Positions 40,658 through 50,562 are shown, numbered from the stretch's first letter. The stretch is 64,000 bases of DNA from Cupriavidus malaysiensis (GCF_001854325.1 NZ_CP017754.1:3534001-3598000); one strand, 5' to 3'. Numbers and translations are program-made. The notes: generated from the letters alone by a model not told the origin.

Positions 40658-41452
40658 ATGAAACAGTATCTCGACTTCATGCGCCATGTGTACGAGCATG
40701 GCACCGACAAGGCCGATCGCACCGGCACCGGCACGCGCTCGGTCTTTGGCTACCAGATGCGCTTCGACCTGCGCGAAGGCTTCCCGGTGGTGACCACCAA
40801 GAAGCTGCACCTGAAGTCCATCATCCATGAACTGCTGTGGTTCCTGCAGGGGTCGACCAATGTGCGCTACCTGCAGGAGAACGGCGTCACCATCTGGGAC
40901 GAATGGGCCGACGAAAACGGCGAGCTCGGCCCGGTCTACGGTTCGCAATGGCGCTCGTGGCCGGCCCCGGACGGCCGTCACATCGACCAGATCACCGAGC
41001 TGGTGGCGCAGATCCGCGCCAATCCCGATTCGCGCCGGCTGATCGTCTCCGCCTGGAACGTGGCGGACATCCCGCGCATGAAACTGCCGCCCTGCCACGC
41101 CTTCTTCCAGTTCTACGTGGCAGACGGCCGGCTGTCCTGCCAGCTCTACCAGCGCAGCGCGGACATCTTCCTCGGCGTGCCCTTCAATATCGCCAGCTAC
41201 GCGCTGCTGACCCACATGATGGCGCAGCAGACCGGTCTCGAGGTGGGCGACTTTATCTGGACCGGCGGCGACTGCCACCTCTACAGCAACCACATGGAAC
41301 AGGTGCGCACCCAGCTGGCGCGCGCGCCGCTGCCGCTGCCGCGCCTGCAGATCGCGCGCAAGCCGGACAGCATCTTCGACTACCGCTACGAGGACTTCTC
41401 GCTGGAAGGCTATCAGTCGCACGCAGCGATCAAGGCACCGGTGGCCGTATGA
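40658..41452 (+). CDS. thyA: Thymidylate synthase
   Basis: Methylates dUMP to dTMP with 5,10-methylene-tetrahydrofolate, producing dihydrofolate. At 264 residues it equals E. coli ThyA in length. Key motifs: [12 protein letters not shown] (folate/phosphate loop), [16 protein letters not shown], the catalytic cysteine in [33 protein letters not shown] and [12 protein letters not shown]. The downstream folA overlaps its stop by 4 nt, so the enzyme that makes dihydrofolate and the one that recycles it are translationally coupled. A GATAAAAT promoter box lies about 70 nt upstream. Confidence 0.97.
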   Translation: MKQYLDFMRHVYEHGTDKADRTGTGTRSVFGYQMRFDLREGFPVVTTKKLHLKSIIHELLWFLQGSTNVRYLQENGVTIWDEWADENGELGPVYGSQWRSWPAPDGRHIDQITELVAQIRANPDSRRLIVSAWNVADIPRMKLPPCHAFFQFYVADGRLSCQLYQRSADIFLGVPFNIASYALLTHMMAQQTGLEVGDFIWTGGDCHLYSNHMEQVRTQLARAPLPLPRLQIARKPDSIFDYRYEDFSLEGYQSHAAIKAPVAV

Positions 41453-41949
41453 CACTGCTGACCCTGATCGTGGCCAAGGCCCGCAACGGCGTGATCGGCC
41501 GCGACAATGCCCTGCCCTGGCGCTTGCCGGAGGACCTGGCCCACTTCAAGCGCACCACCATGGGCGCACCGGTGGTCATGGGCCGCAAGACCTGGGATTC
41601 GATCGGCCGCCCGCTGCCGGGCCGCCGCAACATCGTCGTCAGCCGCAACCCGGCGCTGCAGCTGGCCGGTGCCGAGGTGGCAACCTCGCTGGAAGAGGCG
41701 CAGCGGCTGTGCGTGGGCGCCGAACAGATATTCCTGATCGGCGGCGCCCAGCTCTATGCGGAGGCGCTGCCCAGCGCCGACCGGCTGGTGGTCACCGAGA
41801 TCGACGCCGACGTGGAAGGCGACGCGCATTTCCCGGCGATCGACCGTTCGCGCTGGCTGGAAGTCTCGCGCGAAACGCACCGCAGCGAAGCCAACGGCTT
41901 CGATTACGCCTTCGTCGTCTATGAGCGCCCGCCGTCGGGCGAGGCATAG
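41449..41949 (+). CDS. folA: Dihydrofolate reductase
   Basis: Reduces dihydrofolate to tetrahydrofolate with NADPH; the target of trimethoprim. The 166-residue protein has [25 protein letters not shown] (substrate site with the catalytic acid in the EDLAHFK helix), [25 protein letters not shown] (NADPH phosphate site) and [12 protein letters not shown]. It begins with an ATGA overlap on thyA and ends before a long hairpin region. Confidence 0.96.
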   Translation: MTLLTLIVAKARNGVIGRDNALPWRLPEDLAHFKRTTMGAPVVMGRKTWDSIGRPLPGRRNIVVSRNPALQLAGAEVATSLEEAQRLCVGAEQIFLIGGAQLYAEALPSADRLVVTEIDADVEGDAHFPAIDRSRWLEVSRETHRSEANGFDYAFVVYERPPSGEA

Positions 41950-41968
41950 CCGGGGGAAGCATGGCCAG

Positions 41969-42032
41969 GCCGGCGCGCAAAGCGCGCCGGCATCAAGCAG
42001 AACGGGCGCCAAGGCGCCCGTTCTGCTTGATG
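41969..42032. terminator. Double hairpin between folA and pmbA
   Basis: Two adjacent perfect inverted repeats: GCCGGCGCGC/GCGCGCCGGC (41969-41991) and a 20-bp stem from 41991-42010 to 42013-42032 with a two-base gap. Neither is followed by a T run, but their place between convergent genes suggests a 3'-end or anti-readthrough role for both. Confidence 0.6.
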
Positions 42033-42066
42033 CCCGGTGGCAAGCCGGCTTGGGCCGGCCGCCGCT

Positions 42067-43446
42067 TCAGTTACCGGCGATCGTCATCTGCTCGATCAGG
42101 ATGGAGCCGGTCTCCTTGGTGCCGCGCACCAGGACGTCGGCGCCCACCGCGGCGATCTGGCGGAACATATCGTTCAGGCTGCCGGCGATCGTGATCTCTT
42201 CCACCGGATACTGGATCACGCCGTTCTCGACCCAATAGCCGGAGGCGCCGCGGGAGTAGTCGCCGGTCACGTAGTTGACGCCCTGCCCCATCAGTTCGGT
42301 CACCAGCAGGCCGGTACCCATCTTGGCCAGCATCGCGGCGAAGTCGTCGCCGGGCGCCGCCAGCGAGCTGCTGAGCGTCAGGTTGTGCGAGCCGCCCGCG
42401 TTGCCGGTGGTCTGCATGCCGAGCTTGCGCGCCGAGTAGGTGGAGAGGAAGTAGCCCTCCACCACGCCGTCGCGCACCACGTCGCGGGCACGCGTGCGCA
42501 CGCCTTCCTCGTCGAAGGGGGCGCTGCCCATCGCACCCGGCACATGGGGCCGTTCATGGATCTGCACGTGCGGCGCGAATACCGCCTTGCCCAGCGAGTC
42601 GTACAGGAAGGTCGACTTGCGGTACAGCGCGCCGCCCGAGACCGCCTGCACGAAAGCGCCCAGCAGCCCCGCCGCCAGCGGTGCCTCGAACAGCACCGGA
42701 CAGCGGCGCGTGCTCAGCTTGCGCGCATGCAGGCGCGCCAGGGCACGCTCGGCGGCGTAGCGGCCGATCTCCTCGGGCACCGCCAGGGCCTGCGGCGAGC
42801 GCTTGGAGGAATACCAGTCGTCGCGCTGCATGGCGCCGCCGCTGCCGGCGATCGGTGCGCAGGAAATGAAATGGCGCGAGTACGGATAGCCGCCCATGAA
42901 GCCGCGCGAGGTGGCCAGCATGAACTGCGAGTGCTGGGCCGAGACGCTTGCGCCGTCGCTGTTGCGGATGCGTGGCGACACGGCAAAGGCAGCCGCCTCG
43001 GCGCGGCGCGCGATCTCGATCGCTTCCTCGGCATCCAGGGCCCAGGGATGGAACAGCTCCAGGTCTCGTGGCGCGTGCTCCAGCAGTTCTTCCTCGGCCA
43101 GCCCGGCGCAATCGTCCTCGGCGGTGAAGCGGGCGATGTTGTAGGCCGCCTCCACGGTTGCGCGCAGCGCCGACGGGGAGAAATCGGAAGTGCTGGCATT
43201 GCCGCGCCGCTTGCCGATCATTACGGTGACACCGACCACCTTGTCGCGGTTCTGCTCGATGGTCTCGACCTTGCCCTTGCGCACGGTGACCGACAACCCG
43301 CCGCCCTCGGAAATCTCGGTAGCGGCATCGGTGGCACCGAGCTCGCGTGCCACACGCAGCACATCGCTGGCCATCTCGCTCAGCTGGGCCGGGGTATAGG
43401 TGAAATGGGCGGTGAGATCGGCGGTCTGGTCCACGGTATGGTCCAT
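42067..43446 (-). CDS. pmbA: Metalloprotease PmbA/TldE
   Basis: Subunit of the TldD/TldE (PmbA) zinc protease, which matures modified peptides such as microcins and degrades CcdA; it is cytoplasmic. The 459-residue protein includes the N-terminal GGLSVTVRKGKVETIEQNRDKVVGVTVMIGKRRGNASTSDFS and C-terminal ARKLGMQTTGNAGGSHNL and GDYSRGASGYWVENG motifs. As in other TldE subunits, no HExxxH zinc motif is visible; that belongs to the TldD partner, which is not in the window. The start at 43446 is preferred to one 33 nt upstream. It is divergent from yjgA. Confidence 0.93.
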   Translation of the reverse strand: MDHTVDQTADLTAHFTYTPAQLSEMASDVLRVARELGATDAATEISEGGGLSVTVRKGKVETIEQNRDKVVGVTVMIGKRRGNASTSDFSPSALRATVEAAYNIARFTAEDDCAGLAEEELLEHAPRDLELFHPWALDAEEAIEIARRAEAAAFAVSPRIRNSDGASVSAQHSQFMLATSRGFMGGYPYSRHFISCAPIAGSGGAMQRDDWYSSKRSPQALAVPEEIGRYAAERALARLHARKLSTRRCPVLFEAPLAAGLLGAFVQAVSGGALYRKSTFLYDSLGKAVFAPHVQIHERPHVPGAMGSAPFDEEGVRTRARDVVRDGVVEGYFLSTYSARKLGMQTTGNAGGSHNLTLSSSLAAPGDDFAAMLAKMGTGLLVTELMGQGVNYVTGDYSRGASGYWVENGVIQYPVEEITIAGSLNDMFRQIAAVGADVLVRGTKETGSILIEQMTIAGN

Positions 43447-43503
43447 GCAGTGGGGGCTTATCAAAAGTCCAAACGGCAATCATAGCAAGATAAAATGCGC
43501 ACC

Positions 43504-44088
43504 ATGACGCGAAACACCCAACACTCCCGCTTCCCCGGCGCCTTCGCGCCCGAACCGGAAGCCGACGACGAACCGAAGAGCAAGTCGCAGAAGAAGCGCG
43601 AGATGACCGCGCTGCAGGACCTCGGCGCCGAGCTCGAGGCCCTGCCCAAGGATCGCCTGGCCCGGGTGCCGATGCCCGACACGCTCTCCAGTGCGATCTA
43701 TGAGGCACGCCGGACCACCAGCCACGAAGGCAAGCGCCGCCAGCTCCAGTATGTCGGCAAGGTGATGCGCACACTGGATGACGATGAGATCGAGGCGATC
43801 CGCCAAGCGCTGGAAGGCTTCAAGGGCACCAGCAAGGCGGAGACGGCAAGGCTGCACCTGATCGAACGCTGGCGCACGCTGCTGCTGGCCGACGACGAGG
43901 CGCTGACGCGCTTCCTGGCCGAGCACGCGGTCGAGGACGTGCAGGCGCTGCGCAACATCATCCGCAACGCGCGCAAGGAGCAGCAGCAGAACAAGCCGCC
44001 GCGCTACTTCCGCGAACTGTTCCAGGCCATCAAGACTGCGCTGGGCGGCGAGAGTCCCGACGCCGGCGCCGAGGAGCCCCAGGCATGA
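43504..44088 (+). CDS. yjgA: Ribosome biogenesis factor YjgA (DUF615, DarP)
   Basis: A 194-residue, highly charged helical protein associated with late 50S subunit assembly. The DUF615 pattern is clear: [46 protein letters not shown], then [16 protein letters not shown], and [24 protein letters not shown] near the end. An ATG at 43495 is in frame but falls within the TAAAAT promoter box (43491-43496), so I start at 43504; this would make the mRNA leaderless or nearly so. Its stop overlaps the mogA start. Confidence 0.92.
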   Translation: MTRNTQHSRFPGAFAPEPEADDEPKSKSQKKREMTALQDLGAELEALPKDRLARVPMPDTLSSAIYEARRTTSHEGKRRQLQYVGKVMRTLDDDEIEAIRQALEGFKGTSKAETARLHLIERWRTLLLADDEALTRFLAEHAVEDVQALRNIIRNARKEQQQNKPPRYFRELFQAIKTALGGESPDAGAEEPQA

Positions 44089-44738
44089 CGAATCCGGCCA
44101 CCCGGGCGGGCACGCAGCCCATCGCCCGCAACCACCCCGACGAACTGGTCGTGGGCCTGGTCTCGATCTCCGACCGTGCGTCGGCCGGCACCTACCAGGA
44201 CGAGGGCATCCCGGCCCTGCGCGACTGGCTCGGCCACGCCCTCGCCTCGCCCTGGCAGGCCACCGAGCGGCTGATCCCGGATGAGCGGGCGCTGATCTCG
44301 CAGACCCTGATCGAACTGGTGGACGTGGCCGGCTGCGACCTGGTGCTGACCACCGGTGGCACCGGGCCGTCGCGGCGCGATGTGACGCCGGAAGCCACGC
44401 TGGCGGTCGGCACCAAGGAAATGCCTGGTTTCGGCGAGCAGATGCGGCAGATCAGCCTGCACTTCGTGCCGACGGCCATCCTGTCGAGGCAGGTCGCGGT
44501 GATTCGCGAGACACCCGGCCACGCGGCGCTGATCGTCAACCTGCCTGGCCAGCCGCGCGCCATCCGCGAGACGCTGGAGGGCCTGCGCGGCGATGACGGC
44601 AAGCCGCTGGTGCCGGGCATCTTCGCCGCCGTGCCCTATTGCATCGACCTGATCGGCGGTCCCTACATCGAGACCGACGAGACCGTGGTCAAGGCGTTCC
44701 GCCCGAAGAGCGCGATCCGCACCCAAAGCGCCGGCTGA
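44085..44738 (+). CDS. mogA: Molybdopterin adenylyltransferase
   Basis: Activates molybdopterin by adenylylation before molybdate insertion in molybdenum-cofactor synthesis. The 217-residue protein has [24 protein letters not shown] at the N-terminus, the MoCF motif [18 protein letters not shown] and [16 protein letters not shown] 15-residue extension precedes the conserved core. It starts with an ATGA overlap on yjgA, a coupling of molybdenum-cofactor and ribosome genes with no obvious functional link. Confidence 0.94.
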   Translation: MTNPATRAGTQPIARNHPDELVVGLVSISDRASAGTYQDEGIPALRDWLGHALASPWQATERLIPDERALISQTLIELVDVAGCDLVLTTGGTGPSRRDVTPEATLAVGTKEMPGFGEQMRQISLHFVPTAILSRQVAVIRETPGHAALIVNLPGQPRAIRETLEGLRGDDGKPLVPGIFAAVPYCIDLIGGPYIETDETVVKAFRPKSAIRTQSAG

Positions 44739-44752
44739 GCGCCGGCGAGGCC

Positions 44753-45634
44753 TCAGCGCAGGCCGAGGTAGAGCCCCACCGGCACGAACAGCACGGCGCC
44801 GATATTGCCCAGCAGCACGATCGACGCGACCTGGTCCGGCTCCTGCCGGAAATGGTCCGCCACCAGGAAATTCAGCACCGCGGGCGGCAGCGCGGCAAAG
44901 ACAAACAGCAGGCCGCGCTGCAACTCGGTCAGCGGCACCAGGCGCGCCAGCACGAGCGCGCAGGCCAGGCCGGTCAGCGGGCACAGCACCGCGCCGACCG
45001 CGCCCATGCCCCAGTTACGCAGATTGACGTCCTTCATGCGCACCCCGAGCGCGAACAGCATCAGCGGCACGGTGGAATCGCCCAGCAGCTTGATCGACTG
45101 GTAGACCGGCCCGGGCAGCGCGAACCACGGCCGCGCCAGCGACAGCCCCACGCCGGCCACCGTGGCCAGCACCATCGGATTGCGCGCGATCTGCGCGAGC
45201 GAGGCATGGCGGTTGACGATCTTCATGCCGAGCGTGAAGTGCATCAGGTTCGACGCCGCGAACAGCGCCACCGCCGGCGCCAGCCCGGCCTCGCCAAAGG
45301 CGAACACCGACAGCGGCAGCCCCATGTTGCCGCTGTTGTTGAACATCATCGGCGGCACGAAAGTGCGCGCATCGACCCCCATCACGCGGGCCGCCCCCCA
45401 CGCCAGCAGCCCCGAACCCAGCACCACCGCCACCGCACAGGCCAGCAGCGCGAACTGGTCGGCCAGCACGAAGTCCTTGCTGACGAAGGCGGATACCACC
45501 AGCAGCGGCGCGATCACGTCGAGCATGGCGCGGTTGATGCCGGCCATGTCGGGCCGCACGCGGCGCCCGTACAGCCAGCCGATCAGGATGATCAGGATGA
45601 CCGGCGTGATGATGGAAACGATGCGGGCGAACAT
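44753..45634 (-). CDS. AEC-family (auxin efflux carrier) transporter
   Basis: Inner-membrane carrier of 293 residues with about ten hydrophobic segments in two halves. The family motifs are LILIGWLYGRRVRPDMAGINRAMLDVIAPLLVVSAF in the first half and FNNSGNMGLPLSVFAFGEAGL in the middle. AEC members transport carboxylates such as malate or malonate, or auxin in plants; the substrate cannot be called. It is convergent with mogA with a 14-nt gap and no visible terminator. Confidence 0.9.
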   Translation of the reverse strand: MFARIVSIITPVILIILIGWLYGRRVRPDMAGINRAMLDVIAPLLVVSAFVSKDFVLADQFALLACAVAVVLGSGLLAWGAARVMGVDARTFVPPMMFNNSGNMGLPLSVFAFGEAGLAPAVALFAASNLMHFTLGMKIVNRHASLAQIARNPMVLATVAGVGLSLARPWFALPGPVYQSIKLLGDSTVPLMLFALGVRMKDVNLRNWGMGAVGAVLCPLTGLACALVLARLVPLTELQRGLLFVFAALPPAVLNFLVADHFRQEPDQVASIVLLGNIGAVLFVPVGLYLGLR

Positions 45635-45724
45635 GGCGCGGGGCGAGGAGGCATGACGCGGTAGGGACCGCGCGCGCTGGCGCGGTGGACAGGTGCCGCC
45701 AGCACCGCAGGGCGGCGGCGCGGC

Positions 45725-45757
45725 GGCAGGGCGGCGGCAGGGCGGCGGCAGGGCGGC
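45725..45757. repeat. 11-bp tandem repeat, three units
   Basis: GGCAGGGCGGC is repeated exactly at 45725, 45736 and 45747, downstream of orn. A diverged GC-rich copy precedes it. The last unit overlaps the hairpin that follows orn. Confidence 0.8.
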
Positions 45758-45770
45758 CCGAAGGCCGCCC
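45751..45770 (-). terminator. Hairpin with UUCG loop after orn
   Basis: On the minus strand GGGCGGCC-TTCG-GGCCGCCC is an 8-bp stem with an exceptionally stable UUCG tetraloop, only 3 nt beyond the orn stop codon. No T run follows, so it may act as an mRNA 3'-end stabiliser rather than a classical terminator. Confidence 0.55.
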
Positions 45771-45773
45771 GGT

Positions 45774-46427
45774 TCACTCCCGGGCCGGCGCGGCGCCGGC
45801 CGCGGGCGCGGCGGCGGAGCCGTCGGGCGCGACAGGGGCGGCGCTGGACTGGCGGATGAAGTGGGTACGGTAGTAGCGCAGTTCCTCCACCGACTCGAGG
45901 ATGTCGGCCAGCGCGGTGTGCAGCTGGCGCTTGACGAAGCCCTTGTGCACGGCCGGTTCCCAGCGTTTGCACAGTTCCTTCAAGGTCGACACGTCGAGGT
46001 TGCGGTAGTGGAAAAAGGACTCCAGCTTGGGCATGTAGCGCGCCATGAAGCGGCGGTCCTGGCAGATGGAGTTGCCGCACATCGGCGACTTGCCGGCCGG
46101 AACCCAGCGCTTGAGGAAGGCCAGCAGCTCCGCCTCGGCCTGCTCCTCGGTCAGGGTGGAGGCCTTGACCTTGTCGATCAGGCCGGAGCGGCCGTGCGTG
46201 CCCTTGTTCCAGTTGTCCATGCCGTCGAGCACGGCGTTGTCCTGGTGGATCACCAGGACCGGGCCCTCGGCCAGGATATTGAGCTCGGAATCGGTCACCA
46301 CCACGGCCACCTCGATGATGCGGTCGTGGTCGGGCGCCAGCCCGGTCATCTCCATGTCCAGCCAGATCAGGTTGTTCTCGCTCTTGACGGATTTGGTGGC
46401 GGCGCCGACGTGGGTATTGCTTGTCAT
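45774..46427 (-). CDS. orn: Oligoribonuclease
   Basis: 3'-5' exoribonuclease of the DEDDh class that finishes RNA decay and cleaves the c-di-GMP product pGpG; usually essential. The core spans [28 protein letters not shown] (Exo I Asp and Glu), [41 protein letters not shown] (Exo II) and [18 protein letters not shown] (Exo III His/Asp). The 217 residues exceed the usual 180 by an N-terminal 15-residue lead and an Ala/Pro-rich C-terminal tail ([16 protein letters not shown]) that looks disordered. It is divergent from the M48 protease gene. Confidence 0.95.
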   Translation of the reverse strand: MTSNTHVGAATKSVKSENNLIWLDMEMTGLAPDHDRIIEVAVVVTDSELNILAEGPVLVIHQDNAVLDGMDNWNKGTHGRSGLIDKVKASTLTEEQAEAELLAFLKRWVPAGKSPMCGNSICQDRRFMARYMPKLESFFHYRNLDVSTLKELCKRWEPAVHKGFVKRQLHTALADILESVEELRYYRTHFIRQSSAAPVAPDGSAAAPAAGAAPARE

Positions 46428-46533
46428 CTGGACGATCGGGGAGGGAATCAGGGAAGTGGACGGAAACACCCGGAGCGGGCGGCGCCTCCACGCGGCGCGC
46501 GGACGGCGCCAGGGATGCCGGGCGCGAACAATT

Positions 46534-46539
46534 TATAAT
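46534..46539 (+). promoter_or_regulatory. -10 box upstream of the M48 protease gene
   Basis: TATAAT in the AT-rich stretch AACAATTTATAATTCTCG, 92 nt before the ATG. The opposite strand reads TATAAA here, so the same patch could also serve orn. No clear -35 is seen on either side. Confidence 0.5.
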
Positions 46540-46631
46540 TCTCGCATAAGCGCCCGCACCGGGCGTCCGCGCCGCTTCCGCGCGGAGCCGGCGCCGCGGG
46601 CACTCCGACCCCAGCGACCCAAGGCCGCCCG

Positions 46632-47879
46632 ATGTTCACCCTACTCTTTCTCGCCGCTCTGACGGTCATGGTGCTGACCAAGCTCTGGCTGGCCGCACGG
46701 CAGGTCGCCCATGTCGGCCGCCACCGCGGCACCGTGCCGGCCCGCTTCGCCGACACCATCGCACTGTCGGCACACCAGAAGGCCGCCGACTACACCATCG
46801 CGCGCACGCGGCTGTCGATGCTGGAGGTACTGGCCGGCGCGGCCGTGCTGGTCGGCTTCACCATGCTCGGCGGGCTGCAAGCGCTCAACCAGTTCTGGCT
46901 GGCCACCTTCGGCCCCGGCTACGCCTACGGCGTGGCGCTGGTCGCCAGCGTGGCGCTGATCGGCGGCCTGGCCGAACTACCGTTCTCGCTGTACGGGCAG
47001 TTCGGCATCGAACAGCGCTTCGGCTTCAACAAGATGACCTGGGGCCTGTGGCTGGTCGACATGGTCAAGATGATGGCGGTCGCCTGCGTGCTGGGGCTGC
47101 CGCTGCTGCTGGCCGTGCTGTGGCTGATGGATCGGGCGGGCCAGTACTGGTGGCTCTGGACCTGGCTGGTCTGGATGGGTTTCAACCTGCTGCTGCTGGT
47201 GGTCTTCCCCACCTTCATCGCGCCGCTCTTCAACAAGTTCGAGCCGCTCTCGGACGATGCCCTCAAGACGCGCATCGAAGTGCTGCTGCGCAAGTGCGGC
47301 TTCGCCAGCAAGGGCCTGTTCGTCATGGACGGCAGCCGCCGCAGCGCGCACGGCAATGCCTACTTCACCGGCTTCGGCGCCGCCAAGCGCATCGTCTTCT
47401 TCGATACGCTGCTGGCCCGCCTGTCCGGCGACGAGATCGAAGCCGTGCTGGCGCACGAACTGGGCCATTTCAAGCGCCACCACGTCGCCAAGCGCATCAT
47501 CGTCACCTTCGCCCTCAGCCTGGTCTTCCTGGCCTTGCTGGGCTGGCTGTCGACGCGCACGTGGTTCTATACCGGACTGGGCGTGCTGCCCAACCTGGGC
47601 GCCTCCAACCATGCACTGGCACTGGTGCTGTTCTTCCTGACGCTGCCGGTGTTCACCTTCCTGCTGGGACCGCTGTCGAGCATCAGCTCGCGCCGCCACG
47701 AATTCGAGGCGGACGCCTTCGCCGCCGGCCAGACCGACGCCGGCCACCTGGTCTCGGCCCTGGTCAAGCTGTACAAGGACAATGCCTCGACGCTGACACC
47801 CGACCCGCTCTACAGCGCCTTCTACTATTCGCACCCACCGGCAGCGCAGCGCATCGACCGCCTGCTGGCACACGCATGA
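46632..47879 (+). CDS. M48-family membrane metalloprotease (Ste24-like)
   Basis: A 415-residue zinc protease with several membrane segments, similar in layout to Ste24/CAAX protease 1 rather than to the shorter HtpX. The N-terminal half has hydrophobic helices and [21 protein letters not shown], a Ste24 signature. The zinc site is [12 protein letters not shown] at about residue 275, with the third ligand in [11 protein letters not shown]. It is expected to cleave membrane or misfolded proteins. Its stop overlaps the rsgA start by 4 nt. Confidence 0.92.
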   Translation: MFTLLFLAALTVMVLTKLWLAARQVAHVGRHRGTVPARFADTIALSAHQKAADYTIARTRLSMLEVLAGAAVLVGFTMLGGLQALNQFWLATFGPGYAYGVALVASVALIGGLAELPFSLYGQFGIEQRFGFNKMTWGLWLVDMVKMMAVACVLGLPLLLAVLWLMDRAGQYWWLWTWLVWMGFNLLLLVVFPTFIAPLFNKFEPLSDDALKTRIEVLLRKCGFASKGLFVMDGSRRSAHGNAYFTGFGAAKRIVFFDTLLARLSGDEIEAVLAHELGHFKRHHVAKRIIVTFALSLVFLALLGWLSTRTWFYTGLGVLPNLGASNHALALVLFFLTLPVFTFLLGPLSSISSRRHEFEADAFAAGQTDAGHLVSALVKLYKDNASTLTPDPLYSAFYYSHPPAAQRIDRLLAHA

Positions 47880-48841
47880 GCCGCGGCGCACGGCAGCCGC
47901 GCGCGGCGCGGGAAACGGCACAGGCCGGCCAGCAGGCCCTGGTGGTGGCGGCGCACGGCCGCCACTACGTGGTCGAGATGGAAGACGGCAGCCTGCTGCA
48001 CGCCTTCCCGCGCGGCAAGCGCAGCGACTGCGCGGTCGGTGACCGCGTGCGGGTGGAGAGCGCGGCGGCCGACCAGGTCGTGATCGCGGGTACGCAGCCG
48101 CGCAAGAACCTGCTGCACCGCTCCGACCAGTTCAAGTCCAAGCTGCTGGCCGCCAACATCGACCAGGTAGTGATCGTGCTGGCGACCGAGCCGAGCTTCT
48201 CCGAGGATCTGCTCGGGCGGGCGCTGGTATCGGCCGAGGCGCTGGAGATCCGCCCCCTGATCGTACTCAACAAGGTGGACCTGACCGACCGGCTCGAAGC
48301 CGCGCGCGCGCGGCTGGCCCCTTACCGCGAGCTGGGCTACACCGTGCTGGAGCTATCGGTGCACGGCGACCCGGACGGTACGCAGGCGCTGCTGCGCCCG
48401 CGCCTGGCGGGGCTGTCCACCATCCTGATCGGGCAGTCCGGCATGGGCAAGTCGTCCCTGCTCAACCTGCTGATCCCCGGCGTCGAGGCGCAGACGCGCG
48501 AGATCTCGGCCAAGCTCGATTCCGGCAAGCACACCACCACCTTCACCCGCCTCTATCCGCTGCCGGCGGACTGGGGCACAACCGAGGACCGGCGCGGCTG
48601 CCTGATCGATTCGCCGGGCTTCCAGGAGTTCGGGCTCTACCACCTCAGCGAGGGCATGCTCGAGCGCGCCTTCCCGGAATTCCGCCCGCGCCTGACGGGC
48701 TGCCGCTTCTACAACTGCCACCACATCAACGAGCCGGGCTGCGGCGTGCTGGAGGCGGTCCAGTCCGGCGACATCTCGCCGCGTCGCCATCAGCTGTACG
48801 CCCAGTTGCTGCACGAGTCCAGCCAGCAGAAGCCGTGGTAA
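47876..48841 (+). CDS. rsgA: Ribosome small subunit-dependent GTPase A
   Basis: Circularly permuted GTPase that checks 30S maturation. The 321-residue protein has an N-terminal OB fold ([17 protein letters not shown]...), then the permuted G motifs in order G4 LNKVDL (about 130), G1 GQSGMGKSS (about 186) and G3 DSPGFQEFG, and a C-terminal zinc finger with Cys/Cys-His/Cys in [16 protein letters not shown] start at the ATG that overlaps the M48 stop (ATGA), because the family begins there; the frame is open much further upstream without meaning. Confidence 0.94.
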   Translation: MSRGARQPRAARETAQAGQQALVVAAHGRHYVVEMEDGSLLHAFPRGKRSDCAVGDRVRVESAAADQVVIAGTQPRKNLLHRSDQFKSKLLAANIDQVVIVLATEPSFSEDLLGRALVSAEALEIRPLIVLNKVDLTDRLEAARARLAPYRELGYTVLELSVHGDPDGTQALLRPRLAGLSTILIGQSGMGKSSLLNLLIPGVEAQTREISAKLDSGKHTTTFTRLYPLPADWGTTEDRRGCLIDSPGFQEFGLYHLSEGMLERAFPEFRPRLTGCRFYNCHHINEPGCGVLEAVQSGDISPRRHQLYAQLLHESSQQKPW

Positions 48842-48882
48842 GGTAGTCGCGTGGCGGCGTTGCGCCGCCGAGGGTGGCCACG

Positions 48883-49212
48883 ATGAAACTGCTGCTGTCG
48901 ACCGCTTCCCTGATCCATGCGGCGCACTGCCGCAACCTGCTGGATGCCGCCGGCATCCGTGCGGAACTGCGCAATGTCTGGCTGGCCGGCGCAACCGGCG
49001 ACATTCCCTTCCAGGAAAGCGCCCCCCAGGTCTGGCTGCTCGATGCGGACCGCGAGGCCGAGGCCCTGGCCGTGCTGGAAGCCGCGGCCCGGCCGGTACC
49101 CGGCCCGCCCTGGCGCTGCGGCCGCTGCGGCGAATGGCACGAGGCCCAGTTCGGCGCCTGCTGGCATTGCGGCGCCAGCCGAGAGCCCGCCGGCACCACC
49201 GGCGCCGGCTGA
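48883..49212 (+). CDS. DUF2007 protein with C-terminal zinc ribbon
   Basis: A 109-residue soluble protein. The N-terminal about 70 residues (KLLLSTASLIHAAHCRNLLDAAGIRAELRN, then PQVWLLDADREAEALAVLEAA) match the DUF2007 putative signal-transducing domain, a small alpha/beta fold related to PII-like proteins. The tail has two CxxC knuckles (WRCGRCGEWH and ACWHCGAS), a zinc ribbon. GAGGGTGG is the ribosome-binding site for the ATG at 48883. It follows rsgA by 41 nt and may share its transcript. Function unknown. Confidence 0.85.
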   Translation: MKLLLSTASLIHAAHCRNLLDAAGIRAELRNVWLAGATGDIPFQESAPQVWLLDADREAEALAVLEAAARPVPGPPWRCGRCGEWHEAQFGACWHCGASREPAGTTGAG

Positions 49213-49292
49213 CGGCACCTCCGCCCGCGCGCAAACAGAAGGGCCGGCGCAAAGGCCGGCCCCATGCCATCGCGAGCGGCGCAGCGGCGTGC

Positions 49293-50285
49293 TCAGCCGA
49301 CCCACAGCGCCAGCGACAGCATCGCCAGCAGCAGCATCCACAGCACCACCGCGCGCCACACCAGGCCCACCGCCGACTGCAGCGTACGTACCACGGGCTC
49401 GGTACCGAATTCCGGCGGGGCCGGCTCGGGGCCGCCGTCGTCGTCCGGCTCCGGCGCATAGTCCAGCGCCGGCCCTGCCGGGATGGCGCGCAGTACCACG
49501 GCGGAATCGTCCTCGGCCAGCGGCGTGCCCAGGCGCACACCGAGCGCGCCGCCGCCGCTGGCGAGCAGGATGCCGTTCACGCTGTCGTTGAACTTGCGCG
49601 CATGATTGCGCCAGGCGTAGACCGCGTCCTCGAAATTGCCGACGATGGCAAACCCGATCGAGGTCAGGCGCGAGGGCAGCCAGTCCAGCACATAGAAGGC
49701 TCGCGCGGCGAAGCGGCCCAACGCCGGGCTGCGCTCGGTCGACGGCTCGTTCCAGTGGCGGCCCAGGTACTCGGCGGTGCGGTAGAGCACCACGCCGCCC
49801 GGGCCGATCGGCACCAGGAACCAGAAGAAGACACCGAAGACATGGCGGTGGGCGGCGACGATGGCCGCCTCCAGCGTGTGGCGCACGATCTCGGTGACCG
49901 GCATCTCCATCGTGTCGAGCCCCGTCCACTCATGCAGCAGCGCGCGGGCTGCCGGCAGGTCGTCACGGTTGAGCGCCTCGTGGATATCGGTGAAATAGTG
50001 GCTGAACTGGCGGAAGCCCAGTGTCAGGTACAGCAGCAGCACGTTCCAGGCGAGCGTCAGCGCCACGCTGATCGAGGCCAGCAGGTAGTGCACCACCATC
50101 ACCGCCAGCGTGAGCGGCACCACCACGGTGAGCCACGCCAGCCGCGCATCCCTGGTCCGTCCGGTGTCGAAGGCATGCTCGGCACGCCCGGACAGGACGC
50201 GCACGATGTCATAGATCGGATTGTTGCGGCCCAGGGCACGGAACTGCTCGGCGATCAGCGCGAGAAGGACGGAAACGAAGGTCAT
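49293..50285 (-). CDS. CobD/CbiB-family membrane protein
   Basis: A 330-residue polytopic protein related to adenosylcobinamide-phosphate synthase CobD/CbiB. Conserved pieces include RDDLPAARALLHEWTGLDTMEMPVTEIVRHTLEAA (the family helix), the PGGVVLYRTAEYLGRHW segment, and ARAFYVLDWLPSRLTSIGFAIVGNFEDA. No other cobalamin gene is in the window and the sequence departs from true CobD, so this may be the AmpE-like or regulatory branch common in Burkholderiales rather than a B12 enzyme. Confidence 0.85.
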   Translation of the reverse strand: MTFVSVLLALIAEQFRALGRNNPIYDIVRVLSGRAEHAFDTGRTRDARLAWLTVVVPLTLAVMVVHYLLASISVALTLAWNVLLLYLTLGFRQFSHYFTDIHEALNRDDLPAARALLHEWTGLDTMEMPVTEIVRHTLEAAIVAAHRHVFGVFFWFLVPIGPGGVVLYRTAEYLGRHWNEPSTERSPALGRFAARAFYVLDWLPSRLTSIGFAIVGNFEDAVYAWRNHARKFNDSVNGILLASGGGALGVRLGTPLAEDDSAVVLRAIPAGPALDYAPEPDDDGGPEPAPPEFGTEPVVRTLQSAVGLVWRAVVLWMLLLAMLSLALWVG

Positions 50286-50462
50286 TGCAGGTCAGGATGG
50301 CGACGGCAGCCTGGCGGCGCCGGCAAGTGCCGGCATGGCCGCATGCCGTTAGCGAGAAGATAGCACATGCCCCCCGCCCCCGAACGGGCAAAACGCGCGC
50401 GGAATGCCGGAGGAACGCGACCGAGCATGGCATCGGCAGGCGCCGGCCGGCCGCCGCGGGCA

Positions 50463-50494
50463 AAAAACAAGCCCGCCGGCACGACCGGCGGGCT
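50463..50494 (-). terminator. Rho-independent terminator after the pirin gene
   Basis: A 10-bp stem AGCCCGCCGG/CCGGCGGGCT (50470-50494) with loop CACGA. On the minus strand it is followed by TGTTTTTTG. It lies about 70 nt beyond the pirin stop. Confidence 0.85.
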
Positions 50495-50562
50495 GTTTCG
50501 CGACGTCTCCACGGCGCGCGCGGCCGCACATGCTGCATGCGCCGCGCGCCGCCTGGCCTCGC

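Noticed and set aside
44739..44752. Terminator between convergent mogA and the AEC gene
   Set aside because: The 14-nt gap has no stem-loop or T run; overlapping 3' ends seem likely instead.
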